The translations under genes and the position numbers were made by a program. From NCBI GenBank assembly GCA_026018925.1, contig JAKSZU010000008.1:58257027-58321026 (forward strand): a stretch of 64,000 nucleotides of DNA, read 5' to 3'. Of this stretch, positions 1 to 13,049 are shown in pieces; the first letter of the stretch is position 1; each line of letters opens with the position of its first letter. The stretch comes from Tupaia tana. Taxonomy: Eukaryota; Chordata; Mammalia; Scandentia; Tupaiidae. The notes beneath the pieces were generated by a model. It saw only the letters and a list, made by a program, of their open reading frames with translations. It ran no database searches and was not told where the DNA came from.

Positions 1-1747
1 AAATATATCAGTAATATTGTATATATCATAAATCACTAAACTGCAGATTAGTATAGATTGTGAAACTATTATCTAGTGAATAATGCAAATATATGTATGA
101 GTGAAAATAGAATATTTTTTTACTAACTTTTTATTGGGCACCATATAGCACAGCCCTTATGTTTCAGACCGACAGTTCTTAGCTTATTCTCTTACCATTG
201 TGTTCTTTAGTATCATTTCAGTGCATAAATGAGGCACATTTTTATAACTAAAAATGAAAGGACTAAAGGTCCAGCAAGAAAAAAAATGTATCTGAATCCT
301 ACATAAATCTACTTGATAAAATGCCACTTTGATGAAATGCCACTTTAATTTAAATTCTTGTTATACCATGTCTTCTCAGTGTAAACTCATTTTTTTCCCA
401 AATTAAGTCATTCAATCAGGACACAAAGATAATTGCTTTTGTTGTCAGTATAAAAGTCTTCAAGTACTGAATTCATAATGAAATATAATTTTTTTGTGCT
501 CTTGATTTTTGAAACAAACATAAATATTGGGTTGCTAAAAGATTTATTTTTTAGCAGAGTTCACTACATTGAGTTATCAGTTGCTTTGGGCAGTATTCTA
601 ACAAACGTGATAATGATGACTATCGTTTGTGATAAAATTTCTGCAAATGTACTTAATATCCTTTAAGTTGTTTTATTAGCTAATTTTTAAGCAATCTTTC
701 TTGAAGAAATTTGTATTCTCTTGTAGATGTAATTCTTTGTCACTAAATATGTGACATTTGCTGTACTGTTTGGCCACACAGGGGCATAATAGAACTGGGA
801 TTTATTTAGAGTAGGTATTACAAAAGTCTTTGTCTCCTTTCCATGATATATAATAAGATATGCAGACTTCATATTTAAAAATAAGATTTTTTTTGAAAAA
901 ACCTTAGTAGACCAGAGAATATTTGGATTTGTTGGTGTTTTTAAGTAAGGTAACTATATCATCTGGTTTGCCTGGAGTAGTCCCAGTTTATGCCTACTGT
1001 ACTCCAGTAATTATTAGTACCACTTTTCTCTTTCAAAACTGTGGTTTGACAGTAAATTACAGGGTCTACTCTAGTTATAAAGATGTAATGTAAACTTAGA
1101 TCTACCTACTATGAATGGATTCTTTTCCATCAAAACATTACCATAATTCTAAAATATCAATACCATTTTAATAAAACCCGATTTTGCAAAATAAATGTTT
1201 ATTTAGTCTGGCGATATTTTGGTCAGAAGTACTTAGTCTTTTACATAGCATTTATTATTGCTTTGGTTTATAATGAAACCATTAATTTGTGTTCAGAAAT
1301 TTGGCACAGACACTTATTATTAATCACCCACATTAATGACTACTTTGACATTGAAAGAACAGCATGCTTACTTTCATACTTCTGAGGGTGCAGTCTGCAC
1401 AGTGTGCATTGTTTGTACTTGGTACAATTCCAGAACAATTGATTTCTTCATGTTATGGATATGTTTCATAAAAAAATCCTTATTCTGAAGTATAAAGCAC
1501 TAAGTTTGATACATATACAAAAGATAGGCATAAAAACTTAACATGATTGACTGTTTAGATTTCTAATCAAAATGACTTTGGTTGTTCAGAAATCTGTACC
1601 ATAAATATTTTTACCAATATATTTAATCTGGACTTTAGCTATGTACCACAATTATTAGTATAGATACTACATCTGATACTAATCAGCAATTTTAAGGTTT
1701 TTTTTATTGAATGAACTTTTATAAAACTACTTTTGTTGAAGACTGAT
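1..1747 (+). other. Intronic unique or old DNA
   Basis: AT-rich intron with no recognisable repeat, exon or RNA gene. Confidence 0.6.
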
Positions 1748-1751
1748 AAGT

Positions 1752-1755
<4 letters not shown>

Positions 1756-1786
<31 letters not shown>

Positions 1787-2030
1787 TGGAGAGGTTTTTG
1801 CTATAGGGCGCGTGTGCTTGCCAGAAAGACAGAAGGACACAGAGAGACAGAAAGCGAGAAATAACCCCCCGGGGGGATGGCCACGCTGCCGCAATCCCTT
1901 CTCCTCTCGGGATCTTGGGCACACACGCACACGCGCCCGGCGTGAGTTTAAGCCACCGAGTCTGAGACTCAAACCATGGTCGGCTACATGGGAGTTCAGT
2001 GACATAGCCATTACGCTAACTGCTGATCCC
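1756..2030 (-). mobile_element. Family A SINE
   Basis: Poly(T), then gagaggtttttgctatagggcgcg (tail complement), the body, and the head end aactgctgatccc. Flanking AGTAAAT repeats suggest a short target duplication. CpG-rich ends suggest a fairly young copy. Confidence 0.93.
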
Positions 2031-2111
2031 GAGTAAATGTTTATACTTTTTAAATTATCAACTTCAGTGTGATTATAAATGATTTTAGAAGGTTTTAAGT
2101 TTGTTTACTTA

Positions 2112-2332
2112 TTCCATGAGTGTTGGGGGGTGTGTCCAGAGAAACAGGGAGCGAGCACCCCCTCCAGTCCCAAAGCTCTAATCCACTCCCAGCCTCAGTC
2201 CTTATTATGGGCACATGTGTGCTCTGTGTACTCAGGGACGTCTCCTTACTTGAACCGGTGATCTTCCCATGTGAGTCTGCCCTTGCAAGAGCATCACATT
2301 TTATTAGTATGCTACCATCTGACCCTTTAGAG
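2112..2332 (-). mobile_element. Degraded tRNA-SINE relic
   Basis: Layout resembles family A in antisense (gagaaacaggg.. gcacatgtgtgctc .. atgctaccatctga), but it is heavily diverged and probably belongs to an older subfamily. Confidence 0.5.
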
Positions 2333-2434
2333 AAGTTAAAGAAAATAATAATATGCTAGTAAATTTTCTTTTAAAATTCTGATAGTAGTAACTTTATAAC
2401 AAAATAAATTTCCTGTTATGTTAAGGGCTATCTT

Positions 2435-2713
2435 TTTTTTTTTTTTTTTCTTCCTTTTTTTTGGAGAGGTCTTTTGCTACAGGGCGCGTGCGCTCGCCAG
2501 AAAGACAGAGAGAGACAGAGAGACAGAAAGCGAGAAATCACCCCCCAAGGGGGATGGTCATGCCACAATATCTTCTCCTCCTTTCTCCTCTCGGGATCTT
2601 GGACACACATGCACATGCGCCAGGGTGAGTTTAAGCCTCTGGGTCCGGGACTCGAACCGCAGTCGACTATATGGGAGTCCAGCAACATAGCCATTATGCT
2701 AACTGGTGGTCCC
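2435..2713 (-). mobile_element. Family A SINE with perfect 12-bp TSD
   Basis: A T-rich tail, the full body and the head end (actggtggtccc) are flanked by AAGGGCTATCTT at 2423-2434 and 2714-2725. Confidence 0.96.
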
Positions 2714-2734
2714 AAGGGCTATCTTCATAACTAG

Positions 2735-3525
2735 TGCTGAATTTCAAAATTTCATGATCCTAACAATAGAACTCCTAAGACTGATCTACAATTTGAATTT
2801 AACTTCTGATTTGAGAAATTTTAAGCATATAATAAATCTATGTGAACATTTCTTCCAGGGTGAAAAAGAGAAAAAGCCATTGCATGTTAAAATTGAGATA
2901 TCTCAAAATGCAAAGGCACTTTATTTTGCCCAGATTGTTTCAAACTATGCTCTTTGATTGTTTTTAGCAGAGAGCACTTCCTTCAGAGTCTGACTCAGTA
3001 TATAAAGCAGATAGAAGTGGCGCAGCCTTAGTGTAGATAGTGAAGCTGGGGACCCATGTTTTGTTTGAAGAAACACAATTTGAAGACTTTCCTATTCCAT
3101 GAGTGTCAATTTACTTTTAAATAAACTGAAGTCCAGCTGCTTACTTAAATCAGTCAGGACTTAAATTCACTTATACTCCTTTAAACTTTTTGTCTCATCC
3201 CATACCCTTTGAAATGTCAGATATAGAGGTGATGGAACATGGCAAGGAGAACTCCTATATTGAAGTAAGGATTGATTTGTGACTGATTCTTCTACTGTTA
3301 ATACATATGATAGCTTTATGTTGGGTAGTATGGAACACAGGAGCTGTGTTCATATCTAAGGTCTGCATTTCCTGGCTATGTGCTATTCATAAAGTCACTT
3401 TACTGTGAAATCCCAGAGTGGGGGACTGTTAAACCTTGAACTGCCACTGTTATATTCCTTGTCTTCTAGTTGATATCCCATCTCCACAGCCTCCAAATAT
3501 TGGATTGCTTTTTCTCCATAGTATA
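2735..3525 (+). other. Intronic DNA without recognised feature
   Basis: Nothing recognisable as a gene, exon or named repeat. Confidence 0.5.
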
Positions 3526-3529
3526 AATT

Positions 3530-3710
3530 AGTTTTGTCTGTTCTAGAACTTCATATAACTGAAAATTTAGTATTTTTTGTAAGGCCTTCTACTCAGCACA
3601 ATTAATATAAAATTCATCCATGTTATTATATGTGTGAGTAGTTTTTTTATTTTCATTGCTGAATAGTATTTTATTTTTTGAATATATCACAATCTTGTAT
3701 AAATATGCCT
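3530..3710 (-). mobile_element. Old L1 3' end, first piece
   Basis: Matches the antisense L1M 3' region as I know it: attcatccatgttattat followed by ttgctgaatagtatttta. It is interrupted by the SINE at 3711. Confidence 0.8.
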
Positions 3711-3964
3711 CTTTTTAAAGAGGTTTTTGCTCTCCCCATGTATGCTTGCCTGGGAGAGAGACAGAGACAATGAGAGAGAAAGTGAGAAATTATCCCCTGC
3801 GGGGTTGGGAGCACTGCAATCTTCTCGTCCATTCTCCTCCTGGGATCTTAGGCATACACGTATATGTGCCCAGTGTGAGTTTCAAGTCATCAGGTTCAGG
3901 ACTTGAACCATGGTTACCCATGTGGGAGTCCAGTGACATAATCGCTACGCCATCTTTTGGTGGG
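3711..3964 (-). mobile_element. Family A SINE, diverged
   Basis: Contains gaggtttttgct, the GA-rich block, tctcctcctgggatctta and a head ending gccatcttttggtggg. It splits the L1 3' end. Confidence 0.88.
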
Positions 3965-6510
3965 CATATATTTTTCTTTCTCACGAGTGAATACCTACAA
4001 GAGGGATTTGTGGGTCACATTGGTGATGTAAGTCTTCTTAAATTTTGTCATTCTGGTGAGTTTATAATGGCAACTCCTTGTGATAGGATTTTGTATTTGC
4101 CAATGACTAGCAGTGCCAGTGCTTTTTAATATACTTTGTGGCCATTTGCATATCTTCCTTGTGAAGTGACTGTCCAATTTTTTAAAAAATTAGATTGCTT
4201 GTGTTTTTACTAGTGAATTGTGGAAGTTCTTTATCATATCTGAGTATCACTCTAGTCACATGTGTGCTTTGTGTATATTTTTTCTTGGTCTGTGGCTTGC
4301 TTATTCATTTTCTTAACAATGCCTTTTGATGAGCAGCAGTTTTAATTTTGGTGAAATCTATTAATTTTTTTCTTATGGTTTATATTTCTGTGTGCTCTCT
4401 AAAATTCTTTGTTTACCTCTAAGTCATAAAGCTTTCTATGTATCTTTCAGAAGCTTTATTTTTAGCTTTTTTAGTTTAAATACATGATTCATCACACACT
4501 AATTTTTTGTATATAGTATAAGATAGGGGCCAGGACTTTTATTTTTCCAGATGAATGTCCAGTTGTTCCATTACCATTTGCTGAAAAGACTTAAACACTT
4601 TCCACTCTCTATTTGGATTGTTTGTCATCTTCATAAGAAGTTGAATAATTATGTAATTATTTCTAGGTTATCTATTCTATTCCACTAATTGGTCCGTATT
4701 CATGCAGTGCCCCAGTATGACCTTTAGAGTAATCTTGAAGTCAGGTAGTAAAAATCCTCCGTCATTCTTCTTCAAGATGGATTCAATATTAGAGTTCCTT
4801 TGCATTTTCACATATATATTTTATGATTACTTTGTTATTTTTGATTTGAGAAGTGTGCTGAGATAAGTCTGGGGCTTCTTTATATTTCTGAATATTGATT
4901 TGTGGGGAGAAGTAGTGTGTTAACATCAAGTTTTCTAGTGGTATATCTATTTAAATAGTCTTAATTTACTAAGTAATGTTTTGTAGTTTTCAGTATAGAT
5001 GTCTTACATGACTTTTATTACATTTTGTATTTTAGATCCTATAAAATTATTTTTTAAAATTTCAGTTTCCAGTTGTTTGCTGCTAGTATATAAAAGTACA
5101 GTTTATTTAAAATATTAACCTGGTGACTTTTGGCCTTGACAAATTTACTTACTAATTCTAATGGCTGTTTTGTAGATTTGTTATGATTTTCTACATAATT
5201 AATCTTATCATTCAGAAACAGACCATTTTACTGCTTTCCTGATATTTTTGCTTTTAATATCCTTTATTTTCATTGCTTAGGAGCAATAGTACAATGTAAA
5301 ACACAAGTTTACCAGTGTCTTAGTTTAGTAATAATTTTTTGAAAAAATCATGAATGGGTTTTCATTTTGTGATGTGGTTTTTCTTTATTTATTGAAATTA
5401 TCTAATGGTTCTTCTCTACTATTCTGTTAATATTTGTAATTACATTAGTTTAGTTTTGAATATTAAATAAAATTTAGTCATGGGATATATATATTTCTGG
5501 TTCAGATATTCTTTGATTTTAGTAAGAATGTCTTGCCTCCATGTTTATGAAAGATACTGTATAGTTTCTTTTATTGAAATGTCCTTGACAGGTTTTGCCT
5601 TTAAGTTAATTCTGAACTTCATAAAATGAGTTAGGTATTTTTTACTTCTCTTCAGTTTTGTGAACAGTTGGTGTAAGGTTGGTTATTCTTCCCTTAATTC
5701 ACTAGCAAAACCACCTGGACATAAAATTATGTGGAAGTTTTGATAAATAATTCAATTTCCTTAAGGAACCTAGGGCTATTTACATTTTGTTTAATCTTTC
5801 TCAGGTGTGACAAGTTATGTTTTTCAAGAAATTTCTATCTTATCTCAGTTGACTACTTTGCTGTTATAAACTTCATAATATGATTTTATTATCATTTTAA
5901 TGTCTATGGAATCTTGTGATAACCCTTCTTTTATTCTGGTACTGGTATTTTGCAATTTATGGTCTATGTCTTGTTTGCTTATTGGTTTACCTAGGAATTT
6001 TTTATCTTTTCTGTTGTCTTAATTTTTTCATTTGTCTGCTATTCACTGATTACTGTTCCTATTTTAATCATTTCCTTTCTTCTATTTACCATGTAAATAT
6101 TACTATTTACCACCTCTTTTTCAAGTTTCTTAAGGTGGAACATTATGATTTCTTTGGATTCATAAATTGTTTAATGTTATGTTAATTCTAAACACTTCAC
6201 TTAGAAATAGCTTATTGTTATTTTTTTCTGATGTAATTTTATTCTGGCGAGGGAACATACCTATATAATTTCAATCAGTTTAAACGCATTAAGATTTGCT
6301 TTATTATCCACTATAAGGTATGACTCGGTGGATCTACCACATGTACTTGAAAGCAATGTATATTCTGCATTTGCTGAGTGCTGCGGTCAATGAATATCAA
6401 TTATGTCATGATATTTTGTAGTGTTATTCAGGTAGTCTGTCCCATTCATAAATTTATCCCTTTGTTCTATTTTTTCTGTGTTGCTGAAAGAAGATGTTAC
6501 AAAACATTAT
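3965..6510 (-). mobile_element. Old L1 (3' region and ORF2 remnant), antisense
   Basis: Reads as the complement of an L1M element: the tail-side phrases gtgaagtgactgtccaat, ttcttggtctgtggcttgc and gtccagttgttccattacc appear in consensus order. It then continues through degenerate reverse-transcriptase-region sequence. No open frame survives. Confidence 0.8.
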
Positions 6511-6567
6511 TTTAAGAGGTTTTTGCCTTGTGTTTGCCAGAGAGAGAGAGAGACAAAGGGAATAAGA

Positions 6568-6625
<58 letters not shown>

Positions 6626-6830
6626 CAATAAGAGGGAAAGTGAGAAATCACTCCCTGGGGGGGGGGGGGGATGGCCATGCTGCAATCCTTTCTCCTCCAT
6701 TTTCCTTCTATGATCTTGGGCACACACCTGCATGTGCCTGGTACGTTTCAAGCTACCAGGTCCAGGATTCCAACTGCGGTCAACCATATGGGACCCTAGT
6801 GATGTAACTGCTATACTATCTGTTGGCCTC
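6511..6830 (-). mobile_element. Family A SINE with expanded (GA)n
   Basis: The tail complement at the left and the head at the right (tactatctgttggcc) bracket an internal GA run (about 6573-6621) and a 14-base G run (6657-6670). Both are grown from blocks normal to the family. Long open frames here are repeat artefacts. Confidence 0.9.
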
Positions 6831-6837
6831 CAAATTT

Positions 6838-6936
6838 TAACTATGATTATACAATTTACTGATTCTCTTCATAAATTCTGTCAATTTTTGTTCTGTATAT
6901 TAAGGCTTTGTTATTGGGTACCTGTACATTTATATG
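6838..6936 (-). mobile_element. Old L1 fragment between two SINEs
   Basis: Continuation of the antisense L1 (ORF2 region) between two inserted SINEs. Confidence 0.6.
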
Positions 6937-6948
6937 TTCTTGATTGAC

Positions 6949-7221
6949 CTTTTTTTTAAAAAAAGAAAAAGAGTGATTTTTTGCTACGGGACATGTGTGC
7001 TTGCTGGAGAGACAGAGAGAGAGAGAGAGACAGAGAGACAGAAAGTCAGAAGTCACTCCCTCAGGAGGATGGCCACACTACAATCCCTTCTCCTCCAGTT
7101 TCCTCTTCGGATTTTGGGCACACATGCACAACATGAATTTTAAGCCACTGGATCCAGGACTCGAACCATGGTTGACTATATGGGAGTCCAGCAATGTAAA
7201 CATTATACCATCTGCTAGTCC
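6949..7221 (-). mobile_element. Family A SINE with 11-bp TSD
   Basis: Flanked by TCTTGATTGAC at 6938-6948 and 7222-7232. The body and head (tataccatctgctagtcc) are complete. Confidence 0.94.
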
Positions 7222-7244
7222 TCTTGATTGACTTTCATAAGTAT

Positions 7245-7405
7245 TGATTTATTTAAATATTTGATGAAAGAGAGAGAGACAGGTAGGCACTGTCGACAGG
7301 GCCTCCCACAATCCACCCCCAGTCTCAGCTGGCTTGGTTCATAGGCATACATGCGTGCCCCGTGTGCTTTGGGTCTCAGTGGTGAAAACTGCTACTGTTG
7401 GGATT
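7245..7405 (-). mobile_element. Degraded tRNA-SINE relic
   Basis: Diverged remnant: a GA block (aaagagagagagacagg), ctcccacaatccaccccc and cacatgcgtgcccc-like text. Boundaries are approximate. Confidence 0.45.
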
Positions 7406-7409
7406 TTTT

Positions 7410-8330
7410 TTTCCACCCCCAAACTATCAATATATCTTATTTGATAATAATAAAACCACCTTTGCATACTGTACATAGTGTCTTTCTAGTCATTTCCTTT
7501 CAGTGTATCTGTGGCTGTTATGTAAAGCATATCTTTTAAAGCTAGTGGATATCAGGTCTTATATTTTAAAAACCACTTGGACAATCTTTGCCTTTTACTT
7601 AGAATATTTAGTTCACTAACTTTTAATGTAATTACTGATTTATTTGATTTGGGTATTTGTAGATTTTTTCTTTTCTTGTTTTTTAAAAAGCGGATACATT
7701 TTAGAATTCCATGTTATCTATTTTCTTATATATTTTTTCATTAGTCTTTACTGATTGCACTTTGGCAAACTACTTAGGCTTTATATTGTAACATTTTGTA
7801 TAACATGTAGAAGAAATCCTGCTATAATATAAAGCCATTTATTCTCTCCTCATCTTCATAAGTATTTCTGTGACATACATCATATTCTTTTAATTACAGT
7901 GTTGTGATTTTTGCTTTGAATAGCCACATATTTTATGAAAATTAAGAGGAATGTGTAGTCTTTTAGATTAACTCTCATATTTCCTATCTTAGTAGTTTTT
8001 CTTCCTAAAGATCCAGTTCCCATTTGGTAGACTTTTCCTTCTTCCTGGAGAACATCTATAATATTTCTTGAAGTGTAAATATCCCTTTCTCCATTAACTC
8101 TTATTTGAACAAAATCCTTATTTAGTTTTTATTTTTTGTGAATATAATTAGTGAATATGACAGTTTTCTTTTTTTAAAGTATATGTAGTTTAAAGTGACC
8201 TTCATAGTTTTTGATGAGAAATAAATACTTCATGAGGATAAGTCCAGGGCACTTTAAATCATTGTTCTTCTGTATTTAGTATGTTTTTTCTGATTGCTTT
8301 CAAAATTTCTTCCTTCTTTCCTTTTTTTCT
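7410..8330 (-). mobile_element. Old L1 antisense, middle piece
   Basis: Contains gttcactaacttttaatgta, the complement of an ORF2-region stretch that stays in order with the flanking L1 pieces. No coding frame is kept. Confidence 0.65.
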
Positions 8331-8339
8331 TTCTTTCTC

Positions 8340-8592
8340 TCTCTCTCTGTTTCCTTCTTTACTTTTTAAGTTTATTTCTCCAACAGGAAAAAGAGGGAGA
8401 GAGTGAGAGAGTTTAACAGTACCCAGGATCAGTTTCCAATACCATGATCCAGTTTCAGTTTTTAGCCATCCCTGGATCTTGGGCAAATACATGTCCAGCA
8501 TTTTCAGGGAAGACTCTAGACTGGGAATCTTACCAGTGGGGATCGCCTACTGTAGTATCACATTTTACTAGAGCACTACCCTATGTTCCCCC
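8340..8592 (-). mobile_element. Degraded tRNA-SINE relic
   Basis: A CT-rich run, an A-rich GA block, gatcttgggcaaatacatgt and a degenerate head side. It is older than the family A copies. Confidence 0.4.
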
Positions 8593-8599
8593 AAATTTT

Positions 8600-9950
8600 C
8601 TTTTTATTATTTGTCAGTTTTATCAATAATCAGGTTATATGTGTTTTTTAATTATATTTTTCTCACGTGGGTCTGATGTACTTTTTAAGTCTGTAAATTC
8701 ATGTATTTCACTTAATTTGATAGTTTTTCAGGCCATTGTTATACTATTTATCTTTTCCTGTCCTAGTTTTTGTTTTCCTTCTGAACCTCTAGTTATTTGT
8801 ATTTTAGATGTTTTGTAGATTATCTCATTAAGTTCCTGTATTTTTTACAACATTTTTCTCTGTTCTTTGAATCGAATCATTTTCAGTTGTGTTGGTTCCT
8901 TTTTTCCGCCCATGATCTTTTAACAAATGGAAAGCTCATCCAGTGAATTTAAAATTATAGATTTATTTTTTTGTTCCAAAATTTTCATTTGGTTAGTTTT
9001 TGTAGTGATTGTTTTTCTGTTGAGATTGACTATACTTGTACTCATTAGCAGTATCTTGTCTTTATTTCTTTGAATTAATTATTATAGTGGTGTTAAAATC
9101 CTTTTCTGCTAATTCTCTCGTCCAGATTAACTCTCAATCAGTGTCCATTGATTTTCTTTGCTTTTTCCTTGAGTATAGGTCATGTTTTCCTAATTTTTAA
9201 TACAATAGATAATTTTGAATTGTATTTTGGACATGAATAACAATACTTTATAGAGTCTCTGATATCTGTCCCTTTGAAGAATATTGATTATTTTTAAAAC
9301 CGGAAGTTAATTTGGCTGAACTTTAGCTATAAGCAGTGTTTACCATGAGGTGACAGTATCTGAAATCTTAGTTTAATTATCTTAACTTTATCTGAGCTTC
9401 TCGGCATCTTCCTGTGAATGCATGAGATTTTGGCAGTGTTTTCATGCACATAATTTTTTTTTTTTCTGTAGCTTTCTTTTTGTTATTTTCTCCTCACTTA
9501 CCACCCTCCATATTTGTTCAGACTCCTCTGTCTGGTTTTTCAAGTCAGTAAGACTCTGAGTTTTCTAGCACATGCTTAGCCTCCAGGTACTGATTGCATT
9601 TGGTTAAAAGTCATACACATTTGAAACTCACCCAATGTCATCCTCTTCCAAGAATCAATTGCTCCCCAGTATTTTTTTGTTGTTGTTGTTATTCTTTTGG
9701 GTCTTCAAATAGCTATATCTAGTTAGTCCAGACTTAGACTTATTATATGAGGGAAATTGAACTTGTAGGGAGCTACTTGGACACTATCAAAGGATGAATC
9801 TATTCTTTTGTATTTTGAATTGAATTTTTAAGGTGATTTGCTGGTAGAAATGATTTACGTAGCTTCTTTTGTAGTCACCAGTTCATTGTAATTTATTGTG
9901 TTTTCCCAAGTATCACCAAGTAGCTCATTGTTCAGTGGCTGATTGTGAAC
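8600..9950 (-). mobile_element. Old L1/HAL1-like 5' region, antisense
   Basis: Resembles L1ME/HAL1 5' consensus in antisense (gttccaaaattttcatttgg; ttaactctcaatcagtgtcc; gtcatgttttcctaattttt). It probably belongs to the same fossil as the pieces to its left. Confidence 0.6.
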
Positions 9951-10914
9951 TTTATGTCCAAATTAAGTTATCATTGTATCATCAGAAAAAACTGAATATG
10001 TAACTTTATTCTTTCTTTACTACTCGATCTATAGTCTAATGACTCTTCTTGTCAATGGTAAAATGTGAACAAGATGTGCATAGGATTTCTTTATACAAAA
10101 GAGATGATTGATATAAGTGATCTAATTATACAGTAAAGTGTTTGATGAGATACAATGAATAGGCCAAAATCTTCATACTTCTCCCTTACCTTCTAATGGA
10201 CAGGCATCTGTCTCAAAGATAATTTTCACAGGGAATTTTTAAAGGAAATCTGATGATGCTTGTGTTGAGAACGAGTAGGCTAAAGATGAAATTCTACTTT
10301 GTTAGAGCAGTTACCAATTGATTCTGCAGCTGGTGTCAATCACAGTGTAAGAAATGAGAAGTGTGTGTGCTGAAAATTTAATTGTAATTATTTGCAATCC
10401 TGGTCAATCTTTTAAATTAATAATTTTCCAAGGCTATGATGTATTTTTCCATAAACTTATGAACATTGTTTTTGGATCTTTCTGAGTTATATCATAATTT
10501 TAAAACAAAACATAGCAAACATAAAAATAGTATATACTACCTCTTCTTGAGAAAGTGAACAGCTTGTTTTAAAAACTATTCACACAAAATGTAAATCTGA
10601 TGATGAAAATACACTTAGAGCATGTGTGCTTTAAAGAATATTACCATATTTCCCATGAAGCATACACAGTTAAGGAAATGCTTATTTATAGTTTTTACTG
10701 TTGGCATTGTGACAAATATATAGATGAGCAATTTCAATGAAAAATAGCACCACAGTTTGAAAATACAGTTCAAAGATTGTATGGAATTTTTTAATTGCAT
10801 GAGCATATGAATATTTTAACCCAGTTAACTTTTTTTTTCATGTTAGTTAATACAAATAAGGTTCATCACTTTATAAAACACATAATACAGATACAGATAC
10901 ATCATGTATTGATG
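9951..10914 (+). other. Intronic DNA without recognised feature
   Basis: AT-rich, with no exon or named repeat identified. Confidence 0.5.
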
Positions 10915-11060
10915 TTAGTATTCTATTATTGCATATCAACTTATCACAAACTGAGTGGATTAAAACAACAAGGATTTATTATCTTGCAGTTCTAAAGATT
11001 AAGAGTCCAGGTGGGATCAACCCTGCTCCTGTGATTACATTGGGCCCATCCATTATCTTT
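10915..11060 (-). mobile_element. MaLR-type LTR fragment, antisense
   Basis: The sequence gagtggattaaaacaacaag followed by tttattatcttgcagttct matches the 3' end of MLT1/MST-type MaLR LTRs in antisense. Truncated. Confidence 0.5.
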
Positions 11061-11943
11061 TATTTGATTAATTCAAAATCAACTAATTAATAACTTTAGT
11101 ATATCTATAAAACAAACAAACAAAAACTTTTACAGGTAACAAAACATAATCATAATCACAGGTAAAATATCATATTCACAATCATGTAGATTAAAGTGGA
11201 AACTTTGGGACAGGGAAGGAGGGGCAAGACACTTTAGAATTATGCCTGCCAACTGCAGAAACAAGAAACAGAACATGGAGCAACTACAGTGGAAAAGACA
11301 CCAAAAGTAGATATAAATTGAATGTGAAACTAATAGAACATCCAATATTATCTATAATTCTGGATTCCTAATCTTTGTGTCTTCAAACAGCTTACAGTTA
11401 AGCAGTGTTAACTTTTAGATGTTGTTACTTTATCCCTCAAAGTCCCTTATCATCCAAATTACATGAAGTTCTGTTTCTCTCCTTACATCAGTGTCAGAAA
11501 AATTTCAGTTCCATGAAGCCTTTCAACTAGTAAAAAAAAAGCTTCCTATACTTATAGTCTTTCCATGCAGATGATCAGAATTAAATACTAAGAATTGTTA
11601 TTGACCTGAAATATAGATTTCTTTACCAATATTTTTTAGTCCACCTTAAATTGTGAATTTAAAATTAACAAGCTCTTTTTTTATGTGTTCATTTTTAACA
11701 GAAATATGGCAGCTCATTTGGAAAAGTATTCAATTCATGTTTGTTTTGATTATAATCTTATGGAGATTATTGTATATTTTTATTAAATACACTGCTTATT
11801 AAACATTCTTTAAAAATTTCCTTCCAATCTAATATATGTAGCTAGACCACTATGATGATTTACTATTTGGAAGCGATTTAGAGAGTACAATTTTTAAGAA
11901 TTTACCCATTTTATTCTCATATGTATGTATATCTTGCTAATTA
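11061..11943 (+). other. Intronic DNA without recognised feature
   Basis: No gene or named repeat recognised. Confidence 0.5.
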
Positions 11944-11945
11944 TA

Positions 11946-12017
11946 TTGGGTTGTTGGAAAAGTCCTGTTGTATTTTTTCACAGAAAAACATATGCCATGA
12001 CTTTTCTGACAACCCAA
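11946..12017. mobile_element. Mariner-like MITE, copy 1
   Basis: 72 bp bounded by TA. The inverted ends TTGGGTTGTTGGAAAAGTC and GACTTTTCTGACAACCCAA are nearly perfect. No transposase. Confidence 0.88.
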
Positions 12018-12369
12018 TATAGTAAACATGCTCTTATGTAATACATAGAGGTTTAAACTATATGTAAATCAAAGTTATCAGAAATTGTGATTTAGAATTA
12101 TTATAATTGTCTTAGGCCCAAGACCTTATACCATTACAGCAAAAGAGGAAGCTAAAGAAAATGGACCCAATTTTAAGATAATATTCTCTGTCTATTAACA
12201 TTATCTATTTTCTATGTTGGTTTCAATAGGGCTAGACTCTCTGATAGGCAGCTTATTGTTTATGTTTTATGAATTCTGAGAACACAGTTACCAATCTTCC
12301 TTATTCAGACATCTCTCTATATATATTACCTAACAACATCATAGTGTCTTTCATTCTGTTACTTCTCAA

Positions 12370-12772
12370 AATTTACATATATTTTTGAGAAGGAGAAGAA
12401 TAGGACAAATCCGTTTTTCTTCCATTCTCCTGTTAAATCATAAGTTATATATTCTACACTATGTTATTACACATTTCAGTTCTAAAATTACCATTTTTAA
12501 ACTTTCATTAATCTGTTGCAGTTCCTCTATTTCCCTTCTGTGTTCACCTTTCTACTTAATCGTTTTACAGGTTTCATTGTAGATATTTTAAAGTTGTAGT
12601 CGGTTAATTGCAACATCCTATTCGTCTGTAGGACTGTTTCTATTGACTATTTTTTCTCATGATTATAAATTCATTTTCTTGCCTCTTTTCCTGTCTTTTA
12701 ACATTTGATTGAATCTGAACATTGTAAATAATGCATTATAGAGATTATGTTTTCATCTAAATGAGCTGATTA
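12370..12772 (-). mobile_element. Old L1 5'-part fragment, antisense
   Basis: Text such as ctgttgcagttcctctat and gtttctattgactattttt followed by gaatctgaacattgtaaa fits the antisense L1ME/HAL1 5' region. Confidence 0.55.
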
Positions 12773-12773
12773 T

Positions 12774-13043
12774 GGAGCCAGCAGGTGGTGTAGTCGCTAA
12801 GACACTGGACTCTCACATGACTAACCGTGGTTCAAATCCCGAATTTGGTAGCTTGAAAATCATGCCAGGCACATGTGTGTGCATGCCCCAAATCTCAGGA
12901 GAATGGAGGAGAAGGGATTGTGCCGTGGCCATCCCCTACGGGGGGTCAATTTCTCACTTTCCCTCTCATTGTCTCTCTCTGTCTCTTTCCAGTGAGTGCG
13001 TGAACCTTATGGTAAAAACCTTAAAAAAAAAAAAAAGAAAAAG
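12774..13043 (+). mobile_element. Family A SINE in an old L1
   Basis: Head ggagccagcaggtggtg, body, tail cttatggtaaaaacctt and poly(A). GCTGATT flanks both sides (12765 and 13045). Confidence 0.93.
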
Positions 13044-13049
13044 ATGCTG

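Noticed and set aside
6454..6830. Several overlapping open frames of 60-109 codons
   Set aside because: They are translations of the (GA)n and body of a family A SINE.
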